Origin: Marinibacterium profundimaris
Lineage (GTDB): Bacteria; Pseudomonadota; Alphaproteobacteria; Rhodobacterales; Rhodobacteraceae
Length of the DNA: 64,000 nucleotides
NCBI RefSeq assembly: GCF_002210095.1
Contig: NZ_AQQR01000013.1
Span: forward strand, 44,789 to 108,788
Direction: 5' to 3'
The position numbers were made by a program, and so were the translations under genes. This document shows positions 9,275 through 17,369 of the stretch, piece by piece (position 1 is the stretch's first letter; each line of letters starts with the position of its first letter). Under the pieces are notes generated by a model. That model had not been told where the DNA came from and searched no databases. It saw nothing but the letters and a program-made list of their open reading frames with translations.

Positions 9275-10084
9275 TTACTTGTTCCAGTAGTCGGCGACCC
9301 AGGGGGCGGGCATGGCATAATCCTGCAGCCGCGTCAGCTTGGCCCCGTTCGCACGCCAGTAGGCAAGGAATTCCTTCGGTGTCATCCTGGGCATCTCCTC
9401 GCGCCGCCGACCCTCGATCGCTTCGGGGGGGTTGGGTCCGCCGGCAAAGATCACCACCCGCGTGCCCTTCAGCAGGCGAGGCGGGCGGAAGAAGTTCATC
9501 GGCATGCGCGGGACGCATTCGATCCGAAAATGCCGGACCCATTTCCGCGGCCAGAACCGCGGCTTTCGCGGCGCGTTTGCGGTGACGAAATGCTGCTCGA
9601 ACCGGTACTTGTCGGCAACGCCCTGGGGATCGGCGGCAAAGATCTCCTGCAGGGGGGCAAGCTGCCCGACCGGCGCGCGGTAGATCGAGGATTGCCCGTA
9701 CCGGTTCAGCGGCCGCGCCACGTTCCAGGCCATGATCAGTTCATCCGGATCCCCGTATGTGAAGAAGGGGTCAAGCGAATCGGTAATGATCAGATCCAGG
9801 TCGAGGAACAGGAAGTTGCCTGTCAGGTCCTCGAGCTTCGGCGCCCAAAGCCGCGCCTTCTGCCACTGCCCGGGCGTGTTGGTCGGGATCGTGCCTGGCA
9901 TTTCGGGCAGCGGAAAGGCCTCGACCTCGGGCAGAACGCCCTCTTCGGTATCGGTGAAACAGATGAACCGGAATGGCGGCGTGATGTTGGCCGCGACCAT
10001 GCGGTACATGCGGTTGATATAGGGAGCACCGTACTTGGTGCCCCAGTTGATACAGACCACCTGCTTGACCGGGTCGATGTTCAT
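9275..10084 (-). CDS. Putative glycosyltransferase (GT-A-like, DxD-type)
   Basis: A 269-residue protein. The N-terminal VVCINWGTKYGAPYINRMY and the central LFLDLDLIITDSLDPFF, with an acidic DLDL motif after a hydrophobic strand, resemble GT8-like glycosyltransferases where the acidic motif binds the metal-nucleotide sugar. EQHFVTANAPR and the WRANGAKLTRLQDY end are typical of short capsule or LPS-decorating enzymes. No signal peptide or membrane segment. It converges on the BNR protein gene with four bases between the stops. Donor and acceptor are unknown. Confidence 0.68.
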   Translation of the reverse strand: MNIDPVKQVVCINWGTKYGAPYINRMYRMVAANITPPFRFICFTDTEEGVLPEVEAFPLPEMPGTIPTNTPGQWQKARLWAPKLEDLTGNFLFLDLDLIITDSLDPFFTYGDPDELIMAWNVARPLNRYGQSSIYRAPVGQLAPLQEIFAADPQGVADKYRFEQHFVTANAPRKPRFWPRKWVRHFRIECVPRMPMNFFRPPRLLKGTRVVIFAGGPNPPEAIEGRRREEMPRMTPKEFLAYWRANGAKLTRLQDYAMPAPWVADYWNK

Positions 10085-10465
10085 GGGCGCCTTTCCGAGC
10101 TGAGTGATGGGGCGTTATAGACCCTCGTCGATCCGGCGCCAATCCCGGACTGTCCGATCATACTGTTCACAGGAATACAGAAACGCCGGCGCATCCGTTC
10201 ACAAACCCGTGATCTTCGAATTAGGCCTGTTCCTGTCGCCGTATCAATGCGTTACCCACAAATTCGCTGGCCTTTGGCCCTTATTGCTTCGATTGCGATT
10301 TTTTCACCCATTCTGAACAGGAATGGTTTCTTCTATTTTTATCTCCGACCAGGTCATTTTTCGACTTTACGGGGTGTGATTTTTGGAGTGACGCGCGCGC
10401 CGGCGATGGCATCGACGCAGCCGTAAGGCCATGCAACTTCGAAACTTATTTTTTCAGGAGGGCTT
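10085..10465. other. 381-bp divergent intergenic region
   Basis: Lies between the glycosyltransferase (minus) and the first tandem 159-aa gene (plus). It is relatively AT-rich around 10290-10380 and probably holds promoters for both. No RNA gene or clear operator is seen. A TTCAGGAGGGCTT ribosome site ends it. Confidence 0.5.
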
Positions 10466-10945
10466 ATGTCCATTATCAGAGACGCTTTGAGCGATCTTCT
10501 TACCTTTGACATTTCCGTCGGTCCGGGCCCGATCGCCCAACGGCTCGATATCGATTGGGAATTTTCGATCTCCAACGAGCTGACGTTTAATGAACCCGGA
10601 GAAAACGGCTTTGCCGACGGCGGTTTCAGCAACGAATCGAATGTGACGTTCCAGTCCAGCTCGATTGCCCGGGACATCCTGGTCTCCGACTCCATGGCCT
10701 TCGCATTCGAAAAGCGTGGCGGCCTGTTCAAGGGCGAGGACGGCGCATCATTCTTCGTGGCAAATGAAAATGTCGACCATTACGACAGCTGGCGCGGCAC
10801 CACCATCGACGCCGAGAGCACTCGTTTTGCGGGCTTTGACGGTGAAGACCGCGACGCGTTCTTCGACCGCGCGATTGTCCTTGAAACCGAGGTTCTGGAT
10901 CGGGATTTCCAGCCTGGCTTCAGCTTCGATTTCGAGTTGATTTGA
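10466..10945 (+). CDS. Hypothetical acidic protein, tandem paralogue 1
   Basis: 159 residues, acidic and rich in Phe, Asp and Ser, without signal peptide, Cys or membrane segment. It begins MSIIRDALSDLLTFDISVGP and has WEFSISNEL, ADGGFSN, FEKRGGLFKGEDG and YDSWR motifs, all repeated in the next gene, which is exactly the same length. The pattern of alternating hydrophobic and polar residues suggests a beta-sandwich. I do not recognise the family. A strong AGGAGGG ribosome site and a terminator right behind it suggest that it is well expressed as its own transcript. Confidence 0.8.
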   Translation: MSIIRDALSDLLTFDISVGPGPIAQRLDIDWEFSISNELTFNEPGENGFADGGFSNESNVTFQSSSIARDILVSDSMAFAFEKRGGLFKGEDGASFFVANENVDHYDSWRGTTIDAESTRFAGFDGEDRDAFFDRAIVLETEVLDRDFQPGFSFDFELI

Positions 10946-10991
10946 GCCGATTCGCGCCCTGCGGTGCGCGGTCAAAACGAAAATTTCTCCT

Positions 10992-11019
10992 GTCAGCCCT
11001 CTTTTGGCTGACGGGTTTT
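10992..11019 (+). terminator. Rho-independent terminator after tandem paralogue 1
   Basis: GTCAGCC, a CTCTTTT loop, GGCTGAC, then GGGTTTT. It separates the two paralogous genes into different transcripts. Confidence 0.8.
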
Positions 11020-11170
11020 CGCATTCGCAGAATTAATTTCTGCATGTGCATAATCCATGCAACTTGGCGGTAATTTCAGCTATTTGTTGAAAGCCGAGTA
11101 ATTGTTTGTTAACCTTAATCAGTCGGAGCTGGGGCTCTTGCATGTGCCAGCACGCCAATAAGGCGTTGCC

Positions 11171-11186
11171 GCTGCCGAACGGCAGC
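11171..11186 (+). promoter_or_regulatory. Small leader hairpin upstream of tandem paralogue 2
   Basis: GCTGCC, GAAC loop, GGCAGC: a six-base-pair stem with a tetraloop, 35 bases before the start codon. It may stabilise the mRNA 5' end or affect translation; the role is inferred. Confidence 0.35.
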
Positions 11187-11221
11187 ACCTCTTCGACGCT
11201 AACATTGCTACGGAGGGGCCA

Positions 11222-11701
11222 ATGCCCATCATCAGAGACTTCCTGAGCGACTTGCTCACGTTTGATATTTCGGTGGGTCCCGGACCCATTGCCGCGAACA
11301 GGGGCATCAATTGGGAGTTCAGCATTTCTAACGAGCTGAACTTCTACCAGCCTGGCCAAAATGGGTATGCTGACGGCGGTTTCAGCAATTCCTTCGACAT
11401 CGGCGTCACCTCGACATCGATTGCCCGTGACATTGCCGTGGGTGATTCCTTCGATTTCTTCTTCGAGAAGCGTGGCGGATTGATCAAGGGCCAAGACGGC
11501 ATCAAGATCGGGGTTCAGAACGAAGCAACGGCAGACTACGACAGCTGGCGTGACACGTCGCTCGAAGCTGGAACCGGGGTCCAGTTCGGCGTGGATGGCG
11601 AGAATCGCGATTTCGATTTCGGTTTCTTTGCCGCTATCGATACCGAAGTGTTTGGAAACAACTTCGTGCCGGGCCTCGAGCTGGACTTCTACACCTTCTG
11701 A
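11222..11701 (+). CDS. Hypothetical acidic protein, tandem paralogue 2
   Basis: 159 residues, same length and same motif order as the preceding gene: MPIIRDFLSDLLTFDISVGP, then INWEFSISNEL, ADGGFSN, TSIARDI, FEKRGGLIKGQDG, YDSWRDT and GENRDFDF. By eye about half of the positions are identical over the full length, the N-terminal 60 being the most conserved. No signal peptide, no Cys. It has its own ribosome site (ACGGAGGGG) and its own terminator. Function unknown; a structural or secreted-without-signal role would be guesswork. Confidence 0.8.
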   Translation: MPIIRDFLSDLLTFDISVGPGPIAANRGINWEFSISNELNFYQPGQNGYADGGFSNSFDIGVTSTSIARDIAVGDSFDFFFEKRGGLIKGQDGIKIGVQNEATADYDSWRDTSLEAGTGVQFGVDGENRDFDFGFFAAIDTEVFGNNFVPGLELDFYTF

Positions 11702-12248
11702 TCGGTTTCCGGTCAGCTCAAGATATGCGGGTTTGCTGCCCTTTGCCGGGGCGGCAGACCCGTTTTCGACAGGACAATTTATTTTTCTGCCCTGACGACA
11801 TGTCCCAAAGGCTGGCGGTTATTCTTCTGCCGCCGCGCCTCATGGGAGCTCAGATCCGCCGCTTCTCTCTGGCATGACATCGTTTCCGGTCGGGGCGACG
11901 CCGCCCGGTTTCTTCGGCCAGGCATTCGGTCTTCTGCCTGCGGTTGATCAGAACGAAATGGCTGCCCACTCCGCATTTCAGAAATGATCTCGCCGCGAGG
12001 CCAAAGGGGGCCGCTCAGGAACTGTGCCATCACCCACGGCGCCGCCGACGGCGTGTCTGGCATGCCCGCAGCTTTTTCTTGCCGGCCACGGGTGGAAACT
12101 GATATCATTCCCTAAGCGACAAAGGCGTCGCTGCATCCCGAAGATTGGGAACTGGGCAAGGCTGCTCGACGGTGCGTGACACGGGTCACGTGCGGGTCGG
12201 CGGCCTTTTTCGCGTTTCGGCCCCGCTTTTCTGCTGACGGAGACAACC
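11702..12248. other. 547-bp intergenic region upstream of cysG
   Basis: Begins with the terminator of the tandem paralogue. The rest (about 11770-12248) shows no protein-like frame and no RNA gene I can name. The cysG promoter presumably lies near its end; no operator is claimed. Confidence 0.5.
11728..11766 (+). terminator. Rho-independent terminator after tandem paralogue 2
   Basis: CGGGTTTGCTGCC pairs with GGCGGCAGACCCG across a short loop (a few G-T pairs) and is followed by TTTT. Confidence 0.75.
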
Positions 12249-13634
12249 ATGAAGAACTTCCCGATGTTCCTGCGGATGGACAACCGCCGCGTCGTGCTCT
12301 GCGGCGGCGGAGAAGAGGTGGCGCGCAAGGCGCGGCTGATCCTCAAGACAGAGGCGCGGATCACCATCCTGGCCCGTACGCTGGATGCCGAGCTGCGCGG
12401 GCTGGTCGCCTCGGGCCGGGCCGAGCATCAGGCGACGCTGGACGAACGGACCTTCGAGACCGCCGCGCTGGTCTTCATCGCCACCGGGGATGACGCGCTG
12501 GACGAACGGCTTGCCGGGCTGGCCCGCGCGGCGGGCGCGGTGGTCAACGTGATCGACCGGCCCGAGCTGTGCGACGCCTTCACGCCCTCGATCGTTGACC
12601 GCGACCCGGTGGTCGTGGCCATCGGCACCGAGGGCGCCGCGCCGGTGCTGGGCCGCGCCATCAAGACCGAGGTGGAAACGATGCTGTCGCCGCGCCTGGG
12701 CGGTTTCGTGGCGCTGGCCGGGCGGCTCCGGGCCGAGGTGGCAGAGCGCATCGCGCCCGCCGCGCGGCGCGGCTTCTGGGAATGGGCGTTCACGGGCGAG
12801 GCCTGGCGCGCGCATCTGGCGGGCCACGAGCGCGAGGCCGCGCGGCTGCTGAAGGACGCCGTGGCCGAAGGACAGGCGCCGGAAAGCCGAGGGCACATCG
12901 CTTTGGTCGGTGCCGGGCCGGGGGCGCGGGATCTGCTGACCCTGCGCGCGGTGCAGCGGCTGCAGGCGGCCGACGTGATCTTTTATGACCGTCTCGTTGA
13001 TCCCGAAGTGCTGGAGCTGGCGCGCCGTGACGCGGACCGGGTCTATGTCGGCAAGGAGGTCGGGGCGAGCGCCTGGCCACAGGACCGGATCGACCGGCTG
13101 ATCGTGGCCGAGGCCGCGCAGGGGCGCCGCGTGGTGCGTCTGAAATCGGGGGATCCGTCGGTCTTCGGCCGCGCCAGCGAAGAGATCGCCGCCGCCCGCG
13201 CCGCCGGGATCGAGGTCGAGATCGTGCCGGGCATCACCGCCGGCTCGGCCGCCGCCGCTGCGACATTGCAGCCCCTGACCGAACGGGGCGAGACCGACAC
13301 TTTCGTCATCACCACGGGCACCTGCCGTCCCGGCGATGCCGACCCCGACCGCGCCCTGCTGGCGCGCCCGGGGACCTCGATCGCCTTCTACATGGCGGTC
13401 GAGAAGGCCGCGCAGGTGCAGGATGACCTGATGGCCGCCGGTGCCCCCGCCTGTTGCCCGGTGGATATCGTCGCCTCGGTGTCCACGGGGGCGCAGAGCC
13501 ACGTCGCGACGACGCTTGGCGGGTTGTCCGAAAAGGTTCGCGAGGCCGGCATCACCAGCCCGGCGATCCTGATGGTGCGCTACCCGAAATCCATGGCCCG
13601 CGCCGCGGAGGACGGCGCGCGGCAGGTGGCGTGA
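12249..13634 (+). CDS. cysG: Siroheme synthase CysG (dehydrogenase/ferrochelatase plus uroporphyrinogen-III methyltransferase)
   Basis: A 461-residue fusion. The N-terminal half (about 1-205) is the NAD-dependent precorrin-2 dehydrogenase/sirohydrochlorin ferrochelatase with CGGGEEVARKARLIL and FIATGDDALDERLA. The C-terminal half (about 215-455) is the SAM-dependent methyltransferase with VGAGPGARDLLTLRA, YDRLVDPEVLELA, RLKSGDPSVFGRASEE and EIVPGITAGSAAAAA. It makes siroheme for assimilatory sulfite or nitrite reductases, which are not in this window. The upstream spacing and a following unrelated gene suggest a single-gene unit. Confidence 0.95.
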   Translation: MKNFPMFLRMDNRRVVLCGGGEEVARKARLILKTEARITILARTLDAELRGLVASGRAEHQATLDERTFETAALVFIATGDDALDERLAGLARAAGAVVNVIDRPELCDAFTPSIVDRDPVVVAIGTEGAAPVLGRAIKTEVETMLSPRLGGFVALAGRLRAEVAERIAPAARRGFWEWAFTGEAWRAHLAGHEREAARLLKDAVAEGQAPESRGHIALVGAGPGARDLLTLRAVQRLQAADVIFYDRLVDPEVLELARRDADRVYVGKEVGASAWPQDRIDRLIVAEAAQGRRVVRLKSGDPSVFGRASEEIAAARAAGIEVEIVPGITAGSAAAAATLQPLTERGETDTFVITTGTCRPGDADPDRALLARPGTSIAFYMAVEKAAQVQDDLMAAGAPACCPVDIVASVSTGAQSHVATTLGGLSEKVREAGITSPAILMVRYPKSMARAAEDGARQVA

Positions 13635-13734
13635 CGGTCTGAGCGGGGCGGGTGCGCGACGGACGGCACAAGCATGGTGACGCCGCCAGTGCCTTCGCGC
13701 TACGCTCGGGTATCGACCCTGTCGGAATGCTCTC

Positions 13735-14574
13735 ATGTTGTTGCGTCGCCTGGCCCGTTCGCCCCTGCTTCATTTCTTCGCCCTGGGGGGCCTGATCTTC
13801 GCCGCCTATGCGGTGCTGGACGACGATCCGGCGCCGCCCCCCGCCGATGCCATCGTCCTGACCGTGGATGAGGCCGCGCGGCTGGCGGAGCGTTTCACCG
13901 CCACCTGGCAGCGTCCGCCCAGCGAAGAGGAACTCGCCGGCCTGCTGCGCGCCTGGGCACTGGAAGAGGTCTATGTCCGCGAGGCGCTCGCCCTGGGCCT
14001 CGACCGGGGAGACGGGGTGATCCGGCAGCGGCTTGCGACAAAGATGGGGTTCATCGCGGAATCCGGTGCCGCCGTGCTGGAACCGGACGACGCCACCCTG
14101 CGGGGCTGGCTGGACGCCAATGCGGACCGGTTCCGCCGCCCCATGCGGCTGGCCTTCGATCAGGTGCTGCTTGGCCCCGGAACCACGACGGAAGATGTCG
14201 CGCAGATCCGCGAGTCGCTCGCGGGCGGGGCCGATCCGGCCGAGGCCGGGCAGGCCAGCCTGCTGCCGCCCGCCCTGCCGCTGACGCCGTCCCCGGTGAT
14301 CGACCGCAGCTTTGGCAGCGGCTTCTCCGACCGGCTGGCCGACTTTCCGCGCGGGACCTGGTCCGGCCCGGTCGAAAGCGCCTATGGGCCACATCTGGTC
14401 CGCGTCACAGCGGTGGAGCCCGCCTCGATGCCGCCGCTGGACGAGATCCGCGCGCAGGTCGAGGGGGAATGGCGGGCCGAACAGGCGCGCCAGATGCGCG
14501 AGAGTTTTGGCGAGGCCCTGCTGGAGCGCTACACCCTGCACCTGCCCGAACCGGCCGAGGTGCTGGGCCGATGA
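13735..14574 (+). CDS. PpiC/parvulin-type peptidyl-prolyl isomerase, membrane-anchored
   Basis: 279 residues with one N-terminal hydrophobic segment (about residues 10-28, LLHFFALGGLIFAAYAVL) that anchors it in the inner membrane with the rest in the periplasm. The C-terminal part holds a parvulin-like domain (LAFDQVLLGPG, LADFPRGTWSGPVESAYGPH, the last being the typical loop). It overlaps the following HupE/UreJ-family gene by ATGA. This PpiC-HupE pair recurs in bacterial genomes by recollection, so the two products probably act together at the membrane. Confidence 0.82.
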   Translation: MLLRRLARSPLLHFFALGGLIFAAYAVLDDDPAPPPADAIVLTVDEAARLAERFTATWQRPPSEEELAGLLRAWALEEVYVREALALGLDRGDGVIRQRLATKMGFIAESGAAVLEPDDATLRGWLDANADRFRRPMRLAFDQVLLGPGTTTEDVAQIRESLAGGADPAEAGQASLLPPALPLTPSPVIDRSFGSGFSDRLADFPRGTWSGPVESAYGPHLVRVTAVEPASMPPLDEIRAQVEGEWRAEQARQMRESFGEALLERYTLHLPEPAEVLGR

Positions 14575-15578
14575 TCCGCCTGCTTCGGTTCCTGGTTCTG
14601 CTGATCGGCCTGGGGGCGGGGCTTTGGCCCACGCTCGGTCAGGCCCATGCGCTGGATCCGGGCTACCTGCAGCTTTCGGCCATGGGCGAGGGGCGCTGGC
14701 GGGTGACCTGGCGGGTGCCGGATGTCTCGGGCCGGCCAATGCCGATCGCCGCGCGCCTGCCCGAAGGCTGCGCCGATACCGAACCGCCGCCGCCGGCCTT
14801 CGACGACCGAGCCTGGACGACGGGCTGGATCGCCCGATGCCCAGGTGGGCTGACCGGCGGCACGATCACGATCGAGGGGCTGGACCGCACCGGCACCGAC
14901 ACGCTGGTGCGCTACGAGCCCGAACCGGGCGACATCCGCACCCATCGGCTGACCGCGTCCGAGATCGCGTTCACCGTGCCCGCCCGCGCCGGCCGGGGCG
15001 AGGTGGCGGCCAGCTACGTGGCACTTGGCTTCACCCATATCCTCGAGGGCGCGGATCACCTGCTCTTCGTCTTCGCGCTGCTGCTGCTGATTTCCGACTG
15101 GCGGCGACTGTTCTGGGCGATCACCGCCTTTACCGTGGCGCACAGCCTGACGCTGGCGGCGGCGTCGCTGGGGATCCTGTCGGTGCCGCCGCCGCCGGTC
15201 GAGACGGTGATCGCCTTGTCGATCGTGTTCCTGGCCTACGAGCTGTCGCTTCCGCCCGGGGCGCGCGACCAGGTCGCGGTGCGTTTTCCCTGGGTCGTGT
15301 CCTTTGGCTTCGGCCTGATCCACGGGCTGGGCTTTGCCGGCGCCCTGCGCGAGATCGGCCTGCCGGAGGGCGATATCCCGCTGGCGCTTTTGTCCTTCAA
15401 CATCGGGGTGGAGCTGGGCCAGATCGCCTTCGTGCTGGTGGTGATGGCCGGCGGCCTTGTCCTGCGCGCGCTTGTCCCCGCGCTGTGGCGCCATGGCGCG
15501 GCGCTCACCCGTGGGGCGAGCTATGCCATCGGCAGCGTCGCCGCCTTCTGGGTTCTGGATCGTCTTTCGGGCTTCTAA
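14571..15578 (+). CDS. HupE/UreJ family membrane protein
   Basis: 335 residues. ATG 14571 overlaps the preceding stop and starts a signal peptide ending at about LGQAHA. Residues 25-145 are a periplasmic beta-rich domain. From about 150 the HupE/UreJ membrane domain begins with the metal-type motif FTHILEGADHLLFVFALLLL, followed by FTVAHSLTLAAA and FGLIHGLGFAGAL, with His residues at the expected places. HupE/UreJ proteins are linked to nickel or cobalt uptake. Here the neighbour is a parvulin-type isomerase, not a hydrogenase or urease, so the metal role is inferred from family only. Confidence 0.85.
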   Translation: MIRLLRFLVLLIGLGAGLWPTLGQAHALDPGYLQLSAMGEGRWRVTWRVPDVSGRPMPIAARLPEGCADTEPPPPAFDDRAWTTGWIARCPGGLTGGTITIEGLDRTGTDTLVRYEPEPGDIRTHRLTASEIAFTVPARAGRGEVAASYVALGFTHILEGADHLLFVFALLLLISDWRRLFWAITAFTVAHSLTLAAASLGILSVPPPPVETVIALSIVFLAYELSLPPGARDQVAVRFPWVVSFGFGLIHGLGFAGALREIGLPEGDIPLALLSFNIGVELGQIAFVLVVMAGGLVLRALVPALWRHGAALTRGASYAIGSVAAFWVLDRLSGF

Positions 15579-16002
15579 AGTTGGCAGGCAGGGGGCGGGC
15601 GGGCCGCGCGCCGGCGCGCGGCGCGGGAAAGGCAGATGATACGAATATCAGATGAAATTGTTTTCTTGATGCCCGGGTGAAAAAATTTCAATGAGCATTC
15701 CGCACATTACTTAGGCATATGCTGCAAGAACAGCCCAAAGAAGCGCCAATGCTGTCCCCCTGAGCCTCCCGCAGACGCTGTTGAATTGAGCGGAAGGCCG
15801 CTTAGCGGGTTTCGTTGGCCCGTCTCGATGCGGGCGGGGATGCCGCAAGCGACGGGGCGCGTGAACACGGAACGAACGCCAATCCGGGCCAGGCATCACG
15901 CAAGTGCAACGAACAGTTGCGGGGGACACTTGGAAACGCCGGCACCGCGCCACTTCTGGCGCGCCGGTCGTGCCACGCGCTCTGCCCCGCGCGGAGGAAC
16001 AT
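15579..16002. other. 424-bp intergenic region upstream of urtA
   Basis: Contains a perfect 18-bp palindrome (CCGCGCGCCGGCGCGCGG, 15604-15621) just after the HupE/UreJ gene, possibly a terminator hairpin though no T run follows, and an AT-rich patch at 15640-15720 where a promoter would fit. I looked for a sigma-54 or NtrC-type site, which urea transporters often carry, and saw no convincing one. Confidence 0.5.
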
Positions 16003-17280
16003 ATGACACTTCTCAAAAAGACCCTTCTTGGCGCGGCTTTCGCCACGGCCGCCGTCCCGGCGATCGCCCAGGAAGACACCATCAAGGTCGGCGTGCTGCA
16101 CTCGCTGTCCGGCACAATGGCCATTTCCGAGACGACGCTGAAGGACACCGTCCTGATGATGATCGACGAACAGAACGCCAAGGGCGGCCTGCTGGGCAAA
16201 CAGCTGGAAGCCGTTGTCGTCGACCCGGCGTCGGACTGGCCGCTCTTCGCCGAGAAGGCGCGTGAACTGCTGACCGTGCAGGACGTCGACGTGATCTTCG
16301 GTTGCTGGACCTCCGTGTCGCGGAAATCGGTCCTGCCGGTGATCGAAGAGCTGAACGGCCTGCTGTTCTACCCGGTCCAGTACGAGGGCGAGGAATCGTC
16401 GAAGAACGTGTTCTACACCGGCGCCGCCCCCAACCAGCAGGCGATCCCGGCCACGGATTACTTCCTCGAAGAGCTGGGCGTCGAGAAATTCGCGCTGCTC
16501 GGCACCGACTACGTCTACCCGCGGACCACGAACAACATCCTCGAGAGCTATCTCAAGGACAAGGGCATCCCCGAGGAAGACATTTTTGTGAACTACACGC
16601 CCTTCGGTCATTCCGACTGGTCCAAGATCGTCTCGGACGTCGTGGCCCTTGGCGCGGACGGCAAGCAGGTCGGCGTGATCTCGACCATCAACGGCGACGC
16701 CAACATCGGCTTCTACAAGGAACTCGCGGCGGCCGGCGTCTCGGCGGACGATATCCCGGTCGTGGCCTTCTCGGTCGGTGAAGAAGAGCTTTCGGGCCTC
16801 GACACCACCAACCTCGTCGGTCACCTGGCGGCGTGGAACTACTTCCAGTCCGCGGAATCCGACCTGAACGACGAATTCGTCGCCAAGTGGAAGGACCGCA
16901 TGGGCGAAGACCGCGTGACCAACGACCCGATGGAAGCCACCGTCATCGGCTTCAACCTCTGGACCCAGGCGGTCGAAGAGGCCGGCACCACCGATGTCGA
17001 CGCCGTCTCCGAGGCGATTATCGGCATGGAAACCCCGAACCTGACCGGGGGCACCGCCACCATGCTGCCGAACCATCACCTGTCCAAGCCGGTCCTGATC
17101 GGCGAGATCACCGCGGACGGCCAGTTCGACATCATCAGCCAGACCGAGGAAGTGCCGGGCGACGCCTGGACCGACTACCTGCCGGAATCGGCCGTGTTGA
17201 AGTCCGACTGGGCCGAGCTGGGCTGTGGCATGTACAACACCGAGACCGAAAGCTGCGTGCAGCTGAAGTCCAACTACTGA
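16003..17280 (+). CDS. urtA: Urea ABC transporter, periplasmic urea-binding protein
   Basis: 425 residues. ATG 16003 has GCGGAGGAAC just upstream and opens a signal peptide (LLGAAFATAAVPAIAQ). The mature protein starts EDTIKVGVLHSLSGTMAISE, the signature of UrtA/AmiC-type binding proteins. FGCWTSVSRKSVLPVIEE, LFYPVQYEGEESS and NYFQSAESDLND match UrtA. First gene of a five-gene urt operon in the usual order A-B-C-D-E. In this system nitrogen limitation is the usual trigger; no site for it was identified here. Confidence 0.95.
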   Translation: MTLLKKTLLGAAFATAAVPAIAQEDTIKVGVLHSLSGTMAISETTLKDTVLMMIDEQNAKGGLLGKQLEAVVVDPASDWPLFAEKARELLTVQDVDVIFGCWTSVSRKSVLPVIEELNGLLFYPVQYEGEESSKNVFYTGAAPNQQAIPATDYFLEELGVEKFALLGTDYVYPRTTNNILESYLKDKGIPEEDIFVNYTPFGHSDWSKIVSDVVALGADGKQVGVISTINGDANIGFYKELAAAGVSADDIPVVAFSVGEEELSGLDTTNLVGHLAAWNYFQSAESDLNDEFVAKWKDRMGEDRVTNDPMEATVIGFNLWTQAVEEAGTTDVDAVSEAIIGMETPNLTGGTATMLPNHHLSKPVLIGEITADGQFDIISQTEEVPGDAWTDYLPESAVLKSDWAELGCGMYNTETESCVQLKSNY

Positions 17281-17369
17281 TCCGCGCCATCCACGCGCAT
17301 GGCCGAGGCGATTGTTGTCGCCTCGGCCCCACTCACTTTCCGGCCCGAATTGTCAGGACGCTCCCCTTC

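Noticed and set aside
12186..13736. 516-residue frame antisense to cysG
   Set aside because: Shadow of cysG codons; no motif.
15579..16002. Possible guanidine riboswitch or sigma-54 promoter before urtA
   Set aside because: No conserved ACGR-type riboswitch core and no GG-N10-GC pair with the right flanks could be seen.
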